NCBI RefSeq assembly: GCF_000938255.1 | Contig: NZ_JYMR01000001.1 | Span: 62,001 to 126,000, forward strand | Direction of reading: 5' to 3' | DNA: 64,000 nucleotides | DNA from: Bradyrhizobium sp. LTSP849 | GTDB taxonomy: Bacteria; Pseudomonadota; Alphaproteobacteria; Rhizobiales; Xanthobacteraceae | Position numbers and translations under genes: made by a program | In this document: positions 17,200 through 26,864 of the stretch, piece by piece | How the letters are laid out: the number at the start of each line of letters is the position of its first letter | Position numbering within the stretch: the first letter of the stretch is position 1 | Notes under the pieces: model-generated | Database searches by the model: none | Told to the model about the DNA's origin: nothing | What the model saw: only the letters and a program-made list of their open reading frames with translations

Positions 17200-18057
17200 A
17201 TGACACCGGCCAGCACAACCGCATCAAGACAATTGCTGCCAGTGATCCCGCTGGCAGCGCTGTTCTTCGCAGCCTTCGTGCTGCCGCTGGCCGCGCTTGT
17301 CGCGATCAGCCTGTTCCGGACCCCGCAATTTGCGGAGTTGTCGCTGGCGCAATATCTGCGATTTCTGTCCGACCCGTTCAGCATCAAGGTATTGTCGGAT
17401 ACGCTGTTGCTCGGCGCGGAAGTCGCGCTTGCGGCGCTGGTCCTCGCCTATCCGCTGGCGCTCGTCTATGTCGCGAGCGGCCAGTTCATGCGCACCCTGA
17501 TCACCTTCCTGATCATGCTGCCGCTCCTCACCAGCACGGTGGTGCGCACCTTCGCCTGGATCGTCATCCTCGGCCGCGACGGCATCATCAACTCGGCGAT
17601 GCTGTCACTCGGGCTCTGGCAGGCGCCCGCCCGGCTGCTCTATACTTGGGAGGGCATGGTTCTGGCGCTGACCCAGATCCAGCTTCCCTTGATGGCACTA
17701 CCGGTCATCAACAGCCTGCTGCGGCTCGACGGCAACCTGACGAGGGCCGCCGAGGGGCTCGGAGCAAGCCGCGCCCGTACCTTCGTGACCGTCATCCTGC
17801 CGCTGACGCTGCCGGGCGCCATTGCCGGCTGGCTGCTCGTCTTTGCCGCCGCCGCGACCGCCTTCATCACCCAGACGCTGGTCGGCGGCGGACGCATCAT
17901 TCTAATGCCATCCTACATCTATCAGCAGGCGGTCGGCGTGCAGGACTGGCCGTTCGCAGCGGCGCTGTCGCTGGTCTTCACACTCGCCGTGACCGGCATC
18001 GTCTTTGCCATCGGCGCGCTGTCCCGCCGCTACGTGCGAGGCATCGATGCAGTGTAG
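17200..18057 (+). CDS. ABC transporter permease 1 (PotB-like)
   Basis: 285-residue inner-membrane protein with about six transmembrane segments and the EAA coupling loop (EGLGASRARTFVTVILPLTLPG, near 185-205) that contacts the ATPase. Starts 1 nt after the binding-protein stop. It forms a heterodimeric channel with the next permease, whose start lies inside the end of this gene. Confidence 0.88.
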   Translation: MTPASTTASRQLLPVIPLAALFFAAFVLPLAALVAISLFRTPQFAELSLAQYLRFLSDPFSIKVLSDTLLLGAEVALAALVLAYPLALVYVASGQFMRTLITFLIMLPLLTSTVVRTFAWIVILGRDGIINSAMLSLGLWQAPARLLYTWEGMVLALTQIQLPLMALPVINSLLRLDGNLTRAAEGLGASRARTFVTVILPLTLPGAIAGWLLVFAAAATAFITQTLVGGGRIILMPSYIYQQAVGVQDWPFAAALSLVFTLAVTGIVFAIGALSRRYVRGIDAV

Positions 18058-18856
18058 CTTGATCGATCGCATTTATTCCGGCGTGGTCGGAACGATCACC
18101 AGCTTCGGGATGCTGCTGCTGCTGGCACCGACCCTGGTCGTGGTCATCATTTCCTTCACCGGCGGTATCACGCTGAAATTCCCGCCGCCGAGCTGGTCGT
18201 TGCGCTGGTATGTCGAGCTGCTGCAATCACAGGAGATCATCGAACCCGCTCTGACGAGTCTCAAGGTCGCCGCGGCGGCGACGATCCTCTCTGCCGTGCT
18301 CGGTGGCGCGGCAGCCCTCGGGCTCGCGCGCAGCAGACTGAAGACCGCGCGCGCTCTGGATGCGCTGTTCATGTCGCCGATGGTACTTCCCGCGATGGCA
18401 TTCGGCCTATCGCTGCTGCTGGTCTTCAACCTTCTCGGCATCCGACTGTCTGCGGCCACGCTGGTGCTCGGCCACACCATCATCTGCGTGCCCTTCGTGA
18501 TCCGGATGGTTGGTGCATCGGTGCAGCAACTCAATCCGGTGCTGATCACCTGCTCACACAGCCTCGGCGCCAGCCGTTGGTACACATTCCGGCGGATCAC
18601 GCTGCCGCTGATCCGCCGCGGCGTCATCGCGAGCTGCTTCGTGGCGTTCCTGACCTCGTTCGACAACGTTCCGGTGTCGCTGTTCCTGGCCGATGCCCGC
18701 ACCGAAGTCCTGCCGATCAAGCTCTGGGCGATCCTCGAAGGCAGTCTCGACGTGCGCGTCGCCGCCGTCTCCGGCGTGGTCGTGCTGGTGACGCTGGCCG
18801 GCCTCGTCTGCGCGGAGATCTTCGGTGGCGTCAGCCGTCAGATCGGGAGCCGCTGA
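18047..18856 (+). CDS. ABC transporter permease 2 (PotC-like)
   Basis: 269 residues when started at ATG 18047, which overlaps the TAG of permease 1 by 11 nt. It has six predicted transmembrane segments and the coupling loop HSLGASRWYTFRRITLPLIRRG near 175-196. Together with permease 1 it makes the membrane channel. Confidence 0.86.
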   Translation: MQCSLIDRIYSGVVGTITSFGMLLLLAPTLVVVIISFTGGITLKFPPPSWSLRWYVELLQSQEIIEPALTSLKVAAAATILSAVLGGAAALGLARSRLKTARALDALFMSPMVLPAMAFGLSLLLVFNLLGIRLSAATLVLGHTIICVPFVIRMVGASVQQLNPVLITCSHSLGASRWYTFRRITLPLIRRGVIASCFVAFLTSFDNVPVSLFLADARTEVLPIKLWAILEGSLDVRVAAVSGVVVLVTLAGLVCAEIFGGVSRQIGSR

Positions 18857-18858
18857 CC

Positions 18859-19770
18859 ATGCCGATCCAACGCGATCTCCGCGGATATGGCAGGGTACGC
18901 CCGGATATCATCTGGCCTAATGGCGCCCGCGTCGCAGTGTCGCTGGTGGTGAATTTCGAGGAAGGCGCCGAGCTTGCCGTCGAACAGGGCGACGCCGAGA
19001 CCGAACGCTACGGCGAGGTCGCCTCGACGCTACCGCCAAGTGTACGCGACCTCGCGCAGGAGCAGGTGTTCGATTACGGCATGCGCGCCGGCCTGTGGCG
19101 TTTCCTCGACGCCTTCGCTGACGCCAACATCCGTTCTACCTTTATGATGTGCGGTCGTGCGGTCGAACGTGTACCTGATCTCGCGCGCGCAGCAATTGAC
19201 GCCGGGCACGAGCCGGCGGTGCACGGCTGGCGCTGGTTGTCGCACGCGCTCTATGGCGCTCCCGAAACCGAGCGTCGCGACATCGAGAGGACACGCGAGG
19301 TAATTGCCCGCGTGACCGGCGTCACGCCGGTCGGCTTCATGTCGCGCGGCAGCCAGAGCGCCTGGACCCGCGATCTCCTGATCGAACTCGGTTTCGACTA
19401 CGATTCGAACGCACTCGATGACGACCTGCCCTATTGGAGTCCATCGCCGCGGGGATCGATGCTGATCCTGCCTTATGGCTTCGACACCAACGATATGAAG
19501 TTTTTCCACCCGAACGGATTTGTGCAGCCGGAGGATTTTTCGGGCTATGTCAGCGCCGCGCTCACGACGCTGCTCGAGGAGGCCGAACGCGGGCGGTCCT
19601 CAATGCTGTCGATCGGCTTTCATCTGCGCATTTGCGGCCGGCCAGCGCGCTTCCGGGCCGTGAAGGCCATTCTCGCCGAGCTTGCGCGGCTCGACGGCCG
19701 CGTCTGGGTCGCAACGCGCGCGGACATCGCGAAGTATTTTCGCGATGTCGCAGAAGAGCGGCCGCGCTAG
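18859..19770 (+). CDS. polysaccharide deacetylase-family protein, PuuE/allantoinase-like
   Basis: 303-residue NodB-fold hydrolase. The opening ([34 protein letters not shown]) and H-x-W-x-W pattern ([10 protein letters not shown]) are those of metal-independent allantoinases and cytosolic deacetylases of the PuuE group rather than secreted chitin deacetylases; there is no signal peptide. It is the last gene of the importer operon, so it probably opens or deacylates the imported compound. The stop overlaps the converging chemoreceptor stop (CTAG). Confidence 0.8.
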   Translation: MPIQRDLRGYGRVRPDIIWPNGARVAVSLVVNFEEGAELAVEQGDAETERYGEVASTLPPSVRDLAQEQVFDYGMRAGLWRFLDAFADANIRSTFMMCGRAVERVPDLARAAIDAGHEPAVHGWRWLSHALYGAPETERRDIERTREVIARVTGVTPVGFMSRGSQSAWTRDLLIELGFDYDSNALDDDLPYWSPSPRGSMLILPYGFDTNDMKFFHPNGFVQPEDFSGYVSAALTTLLEEAERGRSSMLSIGFHLRICGRPARFRAVKAILAELARLDGRVWVATRADIAKYFRDVAEERPR

Positions 19771-21461
19771 GCCGCCCGTACCCCCGCAACGAAGGCGCTG
19801 ACCTCGTCCTGCAGGGATTGCAGCTTGTGCGTCAGTCGGCCACTCGATTGCAGCACGACGCCTGCGGCCTGGCCGGTCTCTGCCGTCGCCTCGGTGACGC
19901 CGGAGATGTTTTGCGAGACCTGGTCGGTGCCGGAGGCCGCCTCCCGCACGCTGTGGGCGATCGCCTGGGTCGCGGCGCCCTGCTCCTCGACTGCGGCTGC
20001 GATCGACGAGGATATCTCGTTGACCTCCATGATGGTCGAGCGAATGCTTTCGATATTGCCGACGACCTGGTTGGTCTCGGTCTGGATCGCCGATATCTGC
20101 GCGCCGATTTCTTCGGTCGCCCTGGCGGTCTGGCTCGCCAGCGACTTCACTTCGCTTGCGACCACCGCAAAACCCCTGCCGGCCTCGCCGGCACGGGCAG
20201 CTTCGATGGTGGCGTTGAGCGCGAGCAGATTGGTCTGCGAGGCAATCTGGTTGATGAGGTCGATGACCTCGCCGATCTTGTGCGCGGCCGCAGCAAGGCC
20301 CTGAACCGTGTCGTTGGTGCGCTGGCCATCGGCGGCTGCCTTGTCGGCCACCGCGGCGGCCTGTGCGACGCGCTGGCTGATCTCGCTGATGGAAGACGAC
20401 AACTCGCCGGCGGCTGAGGCCACCGTCTGCACGTTGCTCGAGGCCTGCTGGCAGGCGGTGGCGACGAAGCTGGCGCGGTCGGTCGCCTTGTTCGCGGTCT
20501 CCGACATGCCTTGCGCGGCGTGCTGCATGGCGCGGGCCTCGTTGAAGACTTCGCTAACCACGGCCCGAACGCTCGCCTCGAATTTGCCGGCGAGATCGGT
20601 CATCGTCTTGCGCTTCTCGTCGTCGGCCCTCTGCTTCGCCTCCTGCTGCTCGGCGTGCATCCGGCCCACTTGCGACGCGTTGTCCTTGAAGACGGCCAGC
20701 GCCTTGGCGAGCCCGCCGACCTCGTTGCTATGATGGGTGTAGGGCACGTCGAACGCGCTGTCGCCGGCGGCGAGACGCTCGGTCAGCGCGGTGATCTTGG
20801 CGAGCGGTCGGGTGACGCTGCGACCAATCACGAACGAACAACCGAGCACAAGCACGAACACGGCGAGGCAAACCAGCGCGAAGGTCATCGCATCCTGGCG
20901 GAACACGGCGTCGACGTCGTCGAGATAGATGCCGGTGCCGACGATCCAGCCCCAGGGCGTAAAGCCTTTCACATAAGAGATCTTGGCAACGGGCTGCTCG
21001 AAGCCGGGCTTGGGCCAGAGGTAGCTGTAGAATCCGGCGCCCTGCTTTTTGACGACGTCAACGAAGCCGGAGAACAGGCGGTTACCAGTGGGGTCCTTCA
21101 TGTCCGAGACATCCTTGCCATCAAGCTCGGGCTTGATCGGATGCATGATCATCTTTGCGGCCATGTCGTTGAGCCAGAAATACTCGGCCTTGTCGTAGCG
21201 CAGGCTCTTGATCTCCGCGATCGCGGCGGCCTGTGCCTGCTCGCGCGTGAGTTTGCCTTCGCTCTCGAGCTTCTGCTCGTGCGTCAGAATACCGTAGACG
21301 ACATCAACTATCTGCTGGATCTTGGCCTGGCGATCGGCAACCATCTGTCCGCGCAGGGTCGAGAGCGCGATCGGCACCAGCGCAATCATGCCGAGGAGGC
21401 TGACGCCGACAATCAGGACCAGCTTGAAACTGATACGGGAGAAAATCATTGGGGCTCGCAT
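19767..21461 (-). CDS. methyl-accepting chemotaxis protein with sCache sensor
   Basis: About 564 residues. An N-terminal transmembrane helix ([22 protein letters not shown]) leads to a periplasmic single-Cache domain ([36 protein letters not shown]...[15 protein letters not shown]), then a second helix, a HAMP domain and a long signalling coiled coil with the hairpin tip [41 protein letters not shown]. The sCache_2 type often senses small organic acids. Start [13 protein letters not shown] is a choice; MIFSRISFK at 21449 is equally possible and no clear ribosome-binding site settles it. Confidence 0.88.
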   Translation of the reverse strand: MRAPMIFSRISFKLVLIVGVSLLGMIALVPIALSTLRGQMVADRQAKIQQIVDVVYGILTHEQKLESEGKLTREQAQAAAIAEIKSLRYDKAEYFWLNDMAAKMIMHPIKPELDGKDVSDMKDPTGNRLFSGFVDVVKKQGAGFYSYLWPKPGFEQPVAKISYVKGFTPWGWIVGTGIYLDDVDAVFRQDAMTFALVCLAVFVLVLGCSFVIGRSVTRPLAKITALTERLAAGDSAFDVPYTHHSNEVGGLAKALAVFKDNASQVGRMHAEQQEAKQRADDEKRKTMTDLAGKFEASVRAVVSEVFNEARAMQHAAQGMSETANKATDRASFVATACQQASSNVQTVASAAGELSSSISEISQRVAQAAAVADKAAADGQRTNDTVQGLAAAAHKIGEVIDLINQIASQTNLLALNATIEAARAGEAGRGFAVVASEVKSLASQTARATEEIGAQISAIQTETNQVVGNIESIRSTIMEVNEISSSIAAAVEEQGAATQAIAHSVREAASGTDQVSQNISGVTEATAETGQAAGVVLQSSGRLTHKLQSLQDEVSAFVAGVRAA

Positions 21462-21542
21462 GAATAAGCAATACAGATATGCCAATTTAGCCCGAACGCC
21501 TTATCAAAGCTTTAAGCATTCGGGCTCCGAACCCCTGCAATA

Positions 21543-22151
21543 TCACCTGGATTTGGCGACGTCCTTGCGCAGGGTCAGATCGATGGTGTGGGCCGCAATC
21601 TTTCGAAGCTCGGCCTCATCGCCATAGGCGCGCTCGAGAACAGCCAGCCCGCGCGTCACGGTGATGATGTGCAAGGCGGCAATTTCGGGGTCGCCGCTGA
21701 ACTCGCCCCGTTGCGCACCTGCCGACAAAGTATCCCGGACCAGAGCGGTGATGCGCGTCACCATATCCGCAAACGCGTGGCGCGCGTGCTCGTCCAGCCC
21801 TTCGCCTTCGACCGAACCAAGCTCCATCAGCCCCCGCGTGGTCGGACATCCGCGGGGCGGCGAGCCGGAGCGGAAGTTCTTGATCGTCAGATCGAAAAAC
21901 GCCGTGAGGCGTTTTCGCAAAGTGCCCGCGCCAAGCACCTTCTGGATCGAGCCGACATAGTCGCCCGCGTAGCGCTCATAGGCCTGGAGGAACAGCGCTT
22001 CCTTGCTGCCGAAGGCGTTGTAGAGGCTGCCGCGCTGGACGCCGGCGTCGCGCGCGATGTCGGACAGCGAGGTGCCGCGGACGCCGTTGCGCCAGAACTG
22101 ATCGAACGCGATGCGCAGGAGATCGTCGTGGTCGAATTCGCGCGGCCTCAA
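21543..22151 (-). CDS. TetR/AcrR-family transcriptional regulator
   Basis: 202 residues with an N-terminal TetR helix-turn-helix (RGTSLSDIARDAGVQRGSLYNAFGSKEALFLQAYERY, about 24-60) and a ligand-binding helical body with the TetR_C segment GSPPRGCPTTRGLMELG. It diverges from a tautomerase gene, and two copies of one palindromic motif lie between them, the usual design for a repressor of itself and its neighbour. Confidence 0.88.
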   Translation of the reverse strand: MRPREFDHDDLLRIAFDQFWRNGVRGTSLSDIARDAGVQRGSLYNAFGSKEALFLQAYERYAGDYVGSIQKVLGAGTLRKRLTAFFDLTIKNFRSGSPPRGCPTTRGLMELGSVEGEGLDEHARHAFADMVTRITALVRDTLSAGAQRGEFSGDPEIAALHIITVTRGLAVLERAYGDEAELRKIAAHTIDLTLRKDVAKSR

Positions 22152-22172
22152 GTTTTGCTCCCTTCGAAAGTA

Positions 22173-22216
22173 TTTGACACGATGTCAAGAATTTGGTTTT
22201 TAGACATCGCGTCAAA
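22173..22216. promoter_or_regulatory. paired TetR operators
   Basis: TTTGACACGATGTCAA (22173-22188) contains a perfect TTGACA/TGTCAA inverted repeat. TTTGACGCGATGTCTA, the same motif with two changes, is on the opposite strand at 22201-22216. Two copies 28 bp apart between divergent genes make a strong operator candidate for the adjacent TetR protein. Confidence 0.6.
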
Positions 22217-22298
22217 AACAGATGGGGCCGATCGCCCGCCGCGTCAATAAGCCAAACCGCGAACGGGCGGCTCGCGCCCGCTTGCAAAGGGACTCGCG

Positions 22299-22676
22299 AT
22301 GCCTCTGCTTCACATCTCGATGCGCGCCGGCAAGCCGGAAGCTTATCGAAAGGCGATCCTCGACGGCCTCTATCTGGCCATGCGCGAGGCGCTCAACGTG
22401 CCCGAAGGCGACGAGTTCATGACTATCAGCGAGCTTGAACCCGCAAACTTCCGCTGCGGCAACGCCTACGGCGTCAAGCGAAGCGACGACGCAGTGCTGA
22501 TCCAGATCACCGTGTTCGCCACGCGCACCGCCGAGCAGAAGAAGGCGCTGTATCGGCGGATCGCGGGGCTGCTCGGCGAAAACCCGGGGATCCAGCCGGA
22601 GGACGTGTTCGTCAACGTACTCGACGCACCTGCGGAAAACTGGTCCGTCGGCCACGGCCTCGCGCAATTCGCGTGA
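22299..22676 (+). CDS. tautomerase-family protein
   Basis: 125 residues beginning MPLLHISMRAGK, which leaves Pro1 as the N-terminal residue after Met removal; this is the catalytic base of 4-oxalocrotonate tautomerase and MIF-fold enzymes. The length fits the fused, trimeric-type subgroup (two beta-alpha-beta units). Conserved VFVNVLDAPAENWSVGHG near the end fits tautomerases that accept phenylpyruvate-like or enol substrates. Control by the divergent TetR protein is likely. Confidence 0.8.
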   Translation: MPLLHISMRAGKPEAYRKAILDGLYLAMREALNVPEGDEFMTISELEPANFRCGNAYGVKRSDDAVLIQITVFATRTAEQKKALYRRIAGLLGENPGIQPEDVFVNVLDAPAENWSVGHGLAQFA

Positions 22677-22718
22677 GTTTGCGGGGCCTGCAAGGTGGCG
22701 GTCGCGGAGGACCGAGGT

Positions 22719-23612
22719 TCAGCTTCCAGCATGCGCACCATGGCGGCGGTGATACGCACTTGGCGACGACCAGGTCCAACCCTTCAACACCGCTCGATCC
22801 GGCTCGAAGATTTCGATCTTGAGCGGGTGGCATTCCGCAGCATCGCTGGAATGGGTTGCGCTGCAGTCTCCACCGGGACAGGCCGACAACGCTCCGAGCA
22901 GATCGATCTCCGCGGAGAACTCGATGAAGTCGCCGGGGCGGACGGGGCTTGCCTTCATAAAATATTGATGTGTGTCTTTGGTGAAGCCGGTACACATGAA
23001 GACATTGAGCACGTCGTGGACGTGATGCTCGACCGCGCGTGGCTCCATCTTCAGTTCAGCGGCAAGCGCGCGGGACAGGTTGGAATGGCAGCAGAAATCA
23101 TAGCTGCCGCCGTTCAGCATCAGGTTCGTGTAGGGATCGCAGCGCGTGCCGATGACGTCGTGAATTCCGCCGCCGTCCTCGTCGAAACCGTACCAGCCGA
23201 GCGTGTCGTGGCTGATGGTCGCCATCGGCCGAAGATAGGGCATGTTGCTCCAGAGCCGGTCGCCAGCGCCGACATGCGTGCCATGGATCGCGCGCGTCTT
23301 GCCGCTGAAAAAACGCTCGGAGAGATCGTCCGCGTTCCAGAGATTGAGATCGCCGACCTGAGGGCCTTCGATGCTGACGATGCGGAAGAACTGGCCGCGT
23401 GCTACACGAAATGTTCTGGCGTCGCGAGCCGGCACGATGAGTTCGTGCGTTTTGACCATGGTATGGCGGGCTTGCTCGAGCGCGGCCAGGTCGGGCCTGG
23501 GCATCGTGCCGACCGGATAGACGATCGCCGGTTTGGCGGCGCGGCGCGAGGCGGCGTCAGCGGGTGCGATTTTGGGCGACATGCCAGGCTCATCCCTGCG
23601 ATTGTGATCCAT
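22719..23612 (-). CDS. DUF1989 / urea carboxylase-associated family protein
   Basis: 297 residues. The core (LIVPARDARTFRVARGQFFRIVSIEGPQVGDLNLWNADDLSERF ... RCDPYTNLMLNGGSYDFCCHSNLSRAL ... VFMCTGF...DTHQYFMKASPVRPGDFIEFSAEIDLLGALSACPGGDCSA) is the DUF1989 domain, found beside urea carboxylase and in other amide catabolism loci. The many conserved Cys and His suggest a metal site. It is the last gene of an operon with a CobW GTPase and an N-acyl-D-amino-acid deacylase. The exact reaction is not known. Confidence 0.8.
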   Translation of the reverse strand: MDHNRRDEPGMSPKIAPADAASRRAAKPAIVYPVGTMPRPDLAALEQARHTMVKTHELIVPARDARTFRVARGQFFRIVSIEGPQVGDLNLWNADDLSERFFSGKTRAIHGTHVGAGDRLWSNMPYLRPMATISHDTLGWYGFDEDGGGIHDVIGTRCDPYTNLMLNGGSYDFCCHSNLSRALAAELKMEPRAVEHHVHDVLNVFMCTGFTKDTHQYFMKASPVRPGDFIEFSAEIDLLGALSACPGGDCSATHSSDAAECHPLKIEIFEPDRAVLKGWTWSSPSAYHRRHGAHAGS

Positions 23613-23626
23613 CCTACCGCCTCAGC

Positions 23627-24556
23627 TCACTCGCTCGCAACGCACCCCTCCATGATCCCATCGAGCTCGGCCTTCGAGAGCACACCGAGCTCGGCGATGA
23701 AGACGATCCGCGCCCGCGGCACGCCCGGCGCCGGCACCTCGCCTGTCGCCAGCGTCGCGCGGCCGCCGGCGAACTGAAACACCATCAGGCGCCCGGGCTG
23801 CTCGATCGTTTCGAACAGGCCTTTGGCGCGCGCAAGTTTTGGCGCCAGACGATTGATGGCCTGCTGCAAGCGCGGCAGCGAGAGCGCCCGCTCCGACGTC
23901 CAGCTCAGCGTCTCGAAGCGCTCTTCGGCCGGCCGTTTCGGCCCCGGCTCGCGCGGCGCCGGCGCACGATCAACATTCGCGAGAAACAGCAGCGCAGCGG
24001 GGATCTCACCATTCCGCGCATCGACCACCACCGCAGGAACGCGGAGCGCGCGGATGGAATCACGCATCCGGGCACCTGCCCCCTCGTCCGCCAGATCCAG
24101 CTTGCTCAGCGCCACGATATCGGCGACGCGCAACTGCGACCGCATCAGCGCGTTATCCAGGGCCGCCGGCGGTGTTGCCGCGTCCATCACGCAGAGCACC
24201 GTTTCCAGCGGTGCTTCGCGCAGGATCACGGGGTCCAGCAGATTGCGCACGACGTCGGCGGGATCGGCCACGCCACTGGTTTCGATGACGATGTACTCCG
24301 GCCTGGGATCACGCCGCAGCAGCGACGAGAGCGTGCGGAGCAGATCGCCTTCGAGCGAGCAGCAGATGCAGCCGTTGCTCAGACTCACCACGCCGTCGCT
24401 CGCGCCGGCGATCAGCTCGGCATCGATGTTGATCGCGCCGAAATCATTGACCACGGCGGCGATCCGCCGCCCGCCCGCATGCGCCAGCAGATGGTTCACG
24501 ATCGTCGTCTTGCCCGCCCCCAGAAAGCCCGTGACCAGGAGAATCGGGACCGGCAT
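23627..24556 (-). CDS. CobW/G3E-family GTPase (metallochaperone)
   Basis: 309 residues. P-loop LVTGFLGAGKTTIVNHLL at the N-terminus, the metal-binding CxCC motif in NGCICCSLEGDLL near residue 60-75, and the G3E ESSG-like IVIETSGVADP, then NKxD-like SKLDLADE and a C-terminal CobW_C domain. Such GTPases load zinc or other metals into partner enzymes. Its start lies 3 nt from the stop of the deacylase gene, making the zinc-dependent deacylase, or the DUF1989 protein, the obvious client. Confidence 0.87.
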   Translation of the reverse strand: MPVPILLVTGFLGAGKTTIVNHLLAHAGGRRIAAVVNDFGAINIDAELIAGASDGVVSLSNGCICCSLEGDLLRTLSSLLRRDPRPEYIVIETSGVADPADVVRNLLDPVILREAPLETVLCVMDAATPPAALDNALMRSQLRVADIVALSKLDLADEGAGARMRDSIRALRVPAVVVDARNGEIPAALLFLANVDRAPAPREPGPKRPAEERFETLSWTSERALSLPRLQQAINRLAPKLARAKGLFETIEQPGRLMVFQFAGGRATLATGEVPAPGVPRARIVFIAELGVLSKAELDGIMEGCVASE

Positions 24557-24559
24557 GCG

Positions 24560-26050
24560 TCAGCTCTCGACGACGGGCCGGCGCACCGGCTTTCCGGGGC
24601 GCGCTTCGACATCCAGAATGCCGTCGCTGATCAACGGCTGGCCGCTGACCACGAGATGCCGCACGCCTTCCGACGGACGGTTCATCGCCGTGAACGTGGC
24701 GCGGTCGCTGAGCTTCTCGTAGTCGAACACGACGATGTCGGCATCCGCGCCCTGCGTGAGCCTGCCCTTGGCGCGCATCGCGGGCGTGCTTTGCGACAAA
24801 ATCTCCGCGGGGATCAGCGCACATTTGTGCACGCCTTCCATCAGCGACACGGCTTTGCGCTCACGCACCCATTCGCGGATGAATTTTGTGAAGCAGCCGG
24901 CCGAGCGCGGATGCGAGGTGGCGTCATCCGGCAGCGGCCAGGCGTCGCCGGTGTAGGTCTTGCCGTCCGACGTCGTCCACGGCATCGCGTCGGAGGCGAT
25001 CGCGCCGCCGGGATAGAGCACCGACATGTCGAGGAGATCGCGATGATGCGCATTGTTGTCGGTGTCGAGGATATGCCACAGCACAAGCGTGGAGGGTTCC
25101 TCGGCTTGCGCCTTGAGCAGCTCCTCGCGGTCGTGGAAGCGGTAGCCGTCGGTCACCCGCTGCACTGAATCGTAGCCGGTGCCGTTGCGCTCGACGAATT
25201 CAGGGTCGCTGAAGAAGGCGGCGGCCAGCACGGTCGAGCCGGTGCCGTAAGGATAGGCCTCGACCGTGATGGGCAGACCCTGCGCCTGCGCCTTCTCGAT
25301 CAGCACGCGGCAGCGCGCGATGTCGGTCTTGCTCGACGAATTGAAATGGCAGATGTGCATGTGCGCGCCGGTGGCGCCGGCATAGCCGATCAGGCGGATA
25401 TAGGCTTCCGCCGCGCTTTCGGGATCGATGCGCGACATGTAGGCGACGTGGGTGAAGGTCGGCACGTCCTGCTTGGCCGCGAGCTGGCAGACTGCGGTCA
25501 GCTCCTGCACGCCGGCGCCGGGCGCATAGGCGTTCAAGATGCCGATGCCGATGCCGCCCTCGTTCAGGCCGCGCGCGAGGCGATCGAGGATACCTGCGAC
25601 CTCGGAGTCACTCGCCACGTTGTCCATCCAGCGGCGATCGCGCATGGCGTTGCCGAACGCCTCCAGCGAGCTCTCCGCGTTGGAGCCCGTCATCGCGCCG
25701 ATGCGCGCAAACGCCCAATTGGTAGCTGCGCCGTAGTTCAGCACGCGTCCCTTCCTGGCCTGGCGCTCATACCATGACCCGACCGGCAGCACGCCGGCCT
25801 CGAGATCGAGCGTCGTCGTCACGCCATCGAAGGCCTGCATGCGGTCGGCCGGAAGCGACTGGCCGTGCGCATGGAGATCGATGAAGCCGGGCGCGACCAC
25901 GAGCCCGGTCGCGTCGATCACCCGCTCGGCGCCGCCGAGCGAGGAGCCGACCGCGGCGATCTTGCCATCCACCACCGCCACATCGCCGATGGCATCCATC
26001 CCGCTCGCCGGATCCACCACCCGGCCGCCGCTGATCACCAAACCGCTCAT
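24560..26050 (-). CDS. N-acyl-D-amino-acid deacylase / D-aminoacylase-family amidohydrolase
   Basis: The start MSGLVISGGRVVDPASGMD (ATG 26050, preceded by GGAG) gives 496 residues, the length of D-aminoacylases. Amidohydrolase signatures include the zinc-site PGFIDLHAHGQS near 55-66 and the conserved HICHFNSSSKTD. It hydrolyses an N-acyl or N-carbamoyl D-amino acid or a related amide. It heads the operon with the CobW GTPase and DUF1989 protein; its leader has an inverted repeat. Confidence 0.82.
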   Translation of the reverse strand: MSGLVISGGRVVDPASGMDAIGDVAVVDGKIAAVGSSLGGAERVIDATGLVVAPGFIDLHAHGQSLPADRMQAFDGVTTTLDLEAGVLPVGSWYERQARKGRVLNYGAATNWAFARIGAMTGSNAESSLEAFGNAMRDRRWMDNVASDSEVAGILDRLARGLNEGGIGIGILNAYAPGAGVQELTAVCQLAAKQDVPTFTHVAYMSRIDPESAAEAYIRLIGYAGATGAHMHICHFNSSSKTDIARCRVLIEKAQAQGLPITVEAYPYGTGSTVLAAAFFSDPEFVERNGTGYDSVQRVTDGYRFHDREELLKAQAEEPSTLVLWHILDTDNNAHHRDLLDMSVLYPGGAIASDAMPWTTSDGKTYTGDAWPLPDDATSHPRSAGCFTKFIREWVRERKAVSLMEGVHKCALIPAEILSQSTPAMRAKGRLTQGADADIVVFDYEKLSDRATFTAMNRPSEGVRHLVVSGQPLISDGILDVEARPGKPVRRPVVES

Positions 26051-26080
26051 ATCGCCACTCCGAAAAGCTATTGCCAAAAC

Positions 26081-26110
26081 CTCCAAAGGCCCGGCAGCAG
26101 CTTTGGAGGC
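26081..26110. promoter_or_regulatory. inverted repeat in the deacylase leader
   Basis: CCTCCAAAG (26081-26089) and CTTTGGAGG (26102-26110) form a perfect 9-bp inverted repeat with a 12-nt loop, about 31-60 nt upstream of the deacylase start. It may be an operator or an RNA hairpin; no T-run follows, so it is unlikely to be a terminator. Confidence 0.35.
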
Positions 26111-26189
26111 AAATCGGGGCGCATAGAGGCAGATTCCGGGGAGAACGACCACCTCCGCTGATGCCGATGCATCATGCTCGCATGGGAGG

Positions 26190-26790
26190 TCAGGGCGTAC
26201 GCTCGCGTTCTCGCGGCCCGTTTGGCCCGAGTCATGCTTTTCGTTTTCACCCTCTCGTAAGAAAGGGCGCAGGGAAGACCGGGCGCCGGCTGGCACCCAC
26301 ACAACCCCTATGCGAAGATGATGCACACGCAATGCACGGGGGAAACACAGGGCAGCCAAACGTTCGGCCTTCCCTGCGCAGTGGTTTGACGGCCTATGCC
26401 GTGCTCTCCCGGGAGCCGAGTTCGTTCTGGCCTCCCTCACCATCGCGAAACTCACGACCACCGCGCCGGTTGACGCAATGACTCCTTCGCGAAGGCTTGA
26501 CCGTAGCAACGACGGCCAGGACCACACGGTTTCGCCGTACGCAGGCAACCCTGCTTCGCCAAGAGGCTTCGCAGGGCATAGGCGCCGTTCGTCATGCGCA
26601 GTTCGTGACGCACTCACGGGGTTCATCCCGCCCTGCACGCCCGATCCCGCATCGACGCCGCCCGCGTCCACCGCAACCCAGCCCGCGTTTCGTGACGACG
26701 TACGACCGCCCCTTTGGTGGGCTGGGATGGCCGACACATACGACAAATCCGAATTTCGGCAAAGTGGAATATTTTTGTAGAAAGGGGTTG
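26190..26790. repeat. gene-free region resembling a dispersed bradyrhizobial repeat
   Basis: Open frames here have no ribosome-binding sites and implausible composition (runs of Arg, Pro and Ser). The text of the region, including the stretch around 26200-26260 and 26390-26440, looks familiar to me as a non-coding sequence recurring in many Bradyrhizobium genomes. I cannot verify copy number from one window. It separates the deacylase operon from the accessory genes that follow. Confidence 0.35.
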
Positions 26791-26864
26791 ACACAAGTGA
26801 CGGCTGTTTTGCCGGACGGGCGGCCCAAGCCCACGGCCGGCCTACGCAAGTAGACCCGCCAATG

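Noticed and set aside
24560..26794. 744-residue version of the D-aminoacylase
   Set aside because: The first 248 residues are low-information read-through of the non-coding region; MSGLVISGG at 26050 has GGAG upstream and matches the family start.
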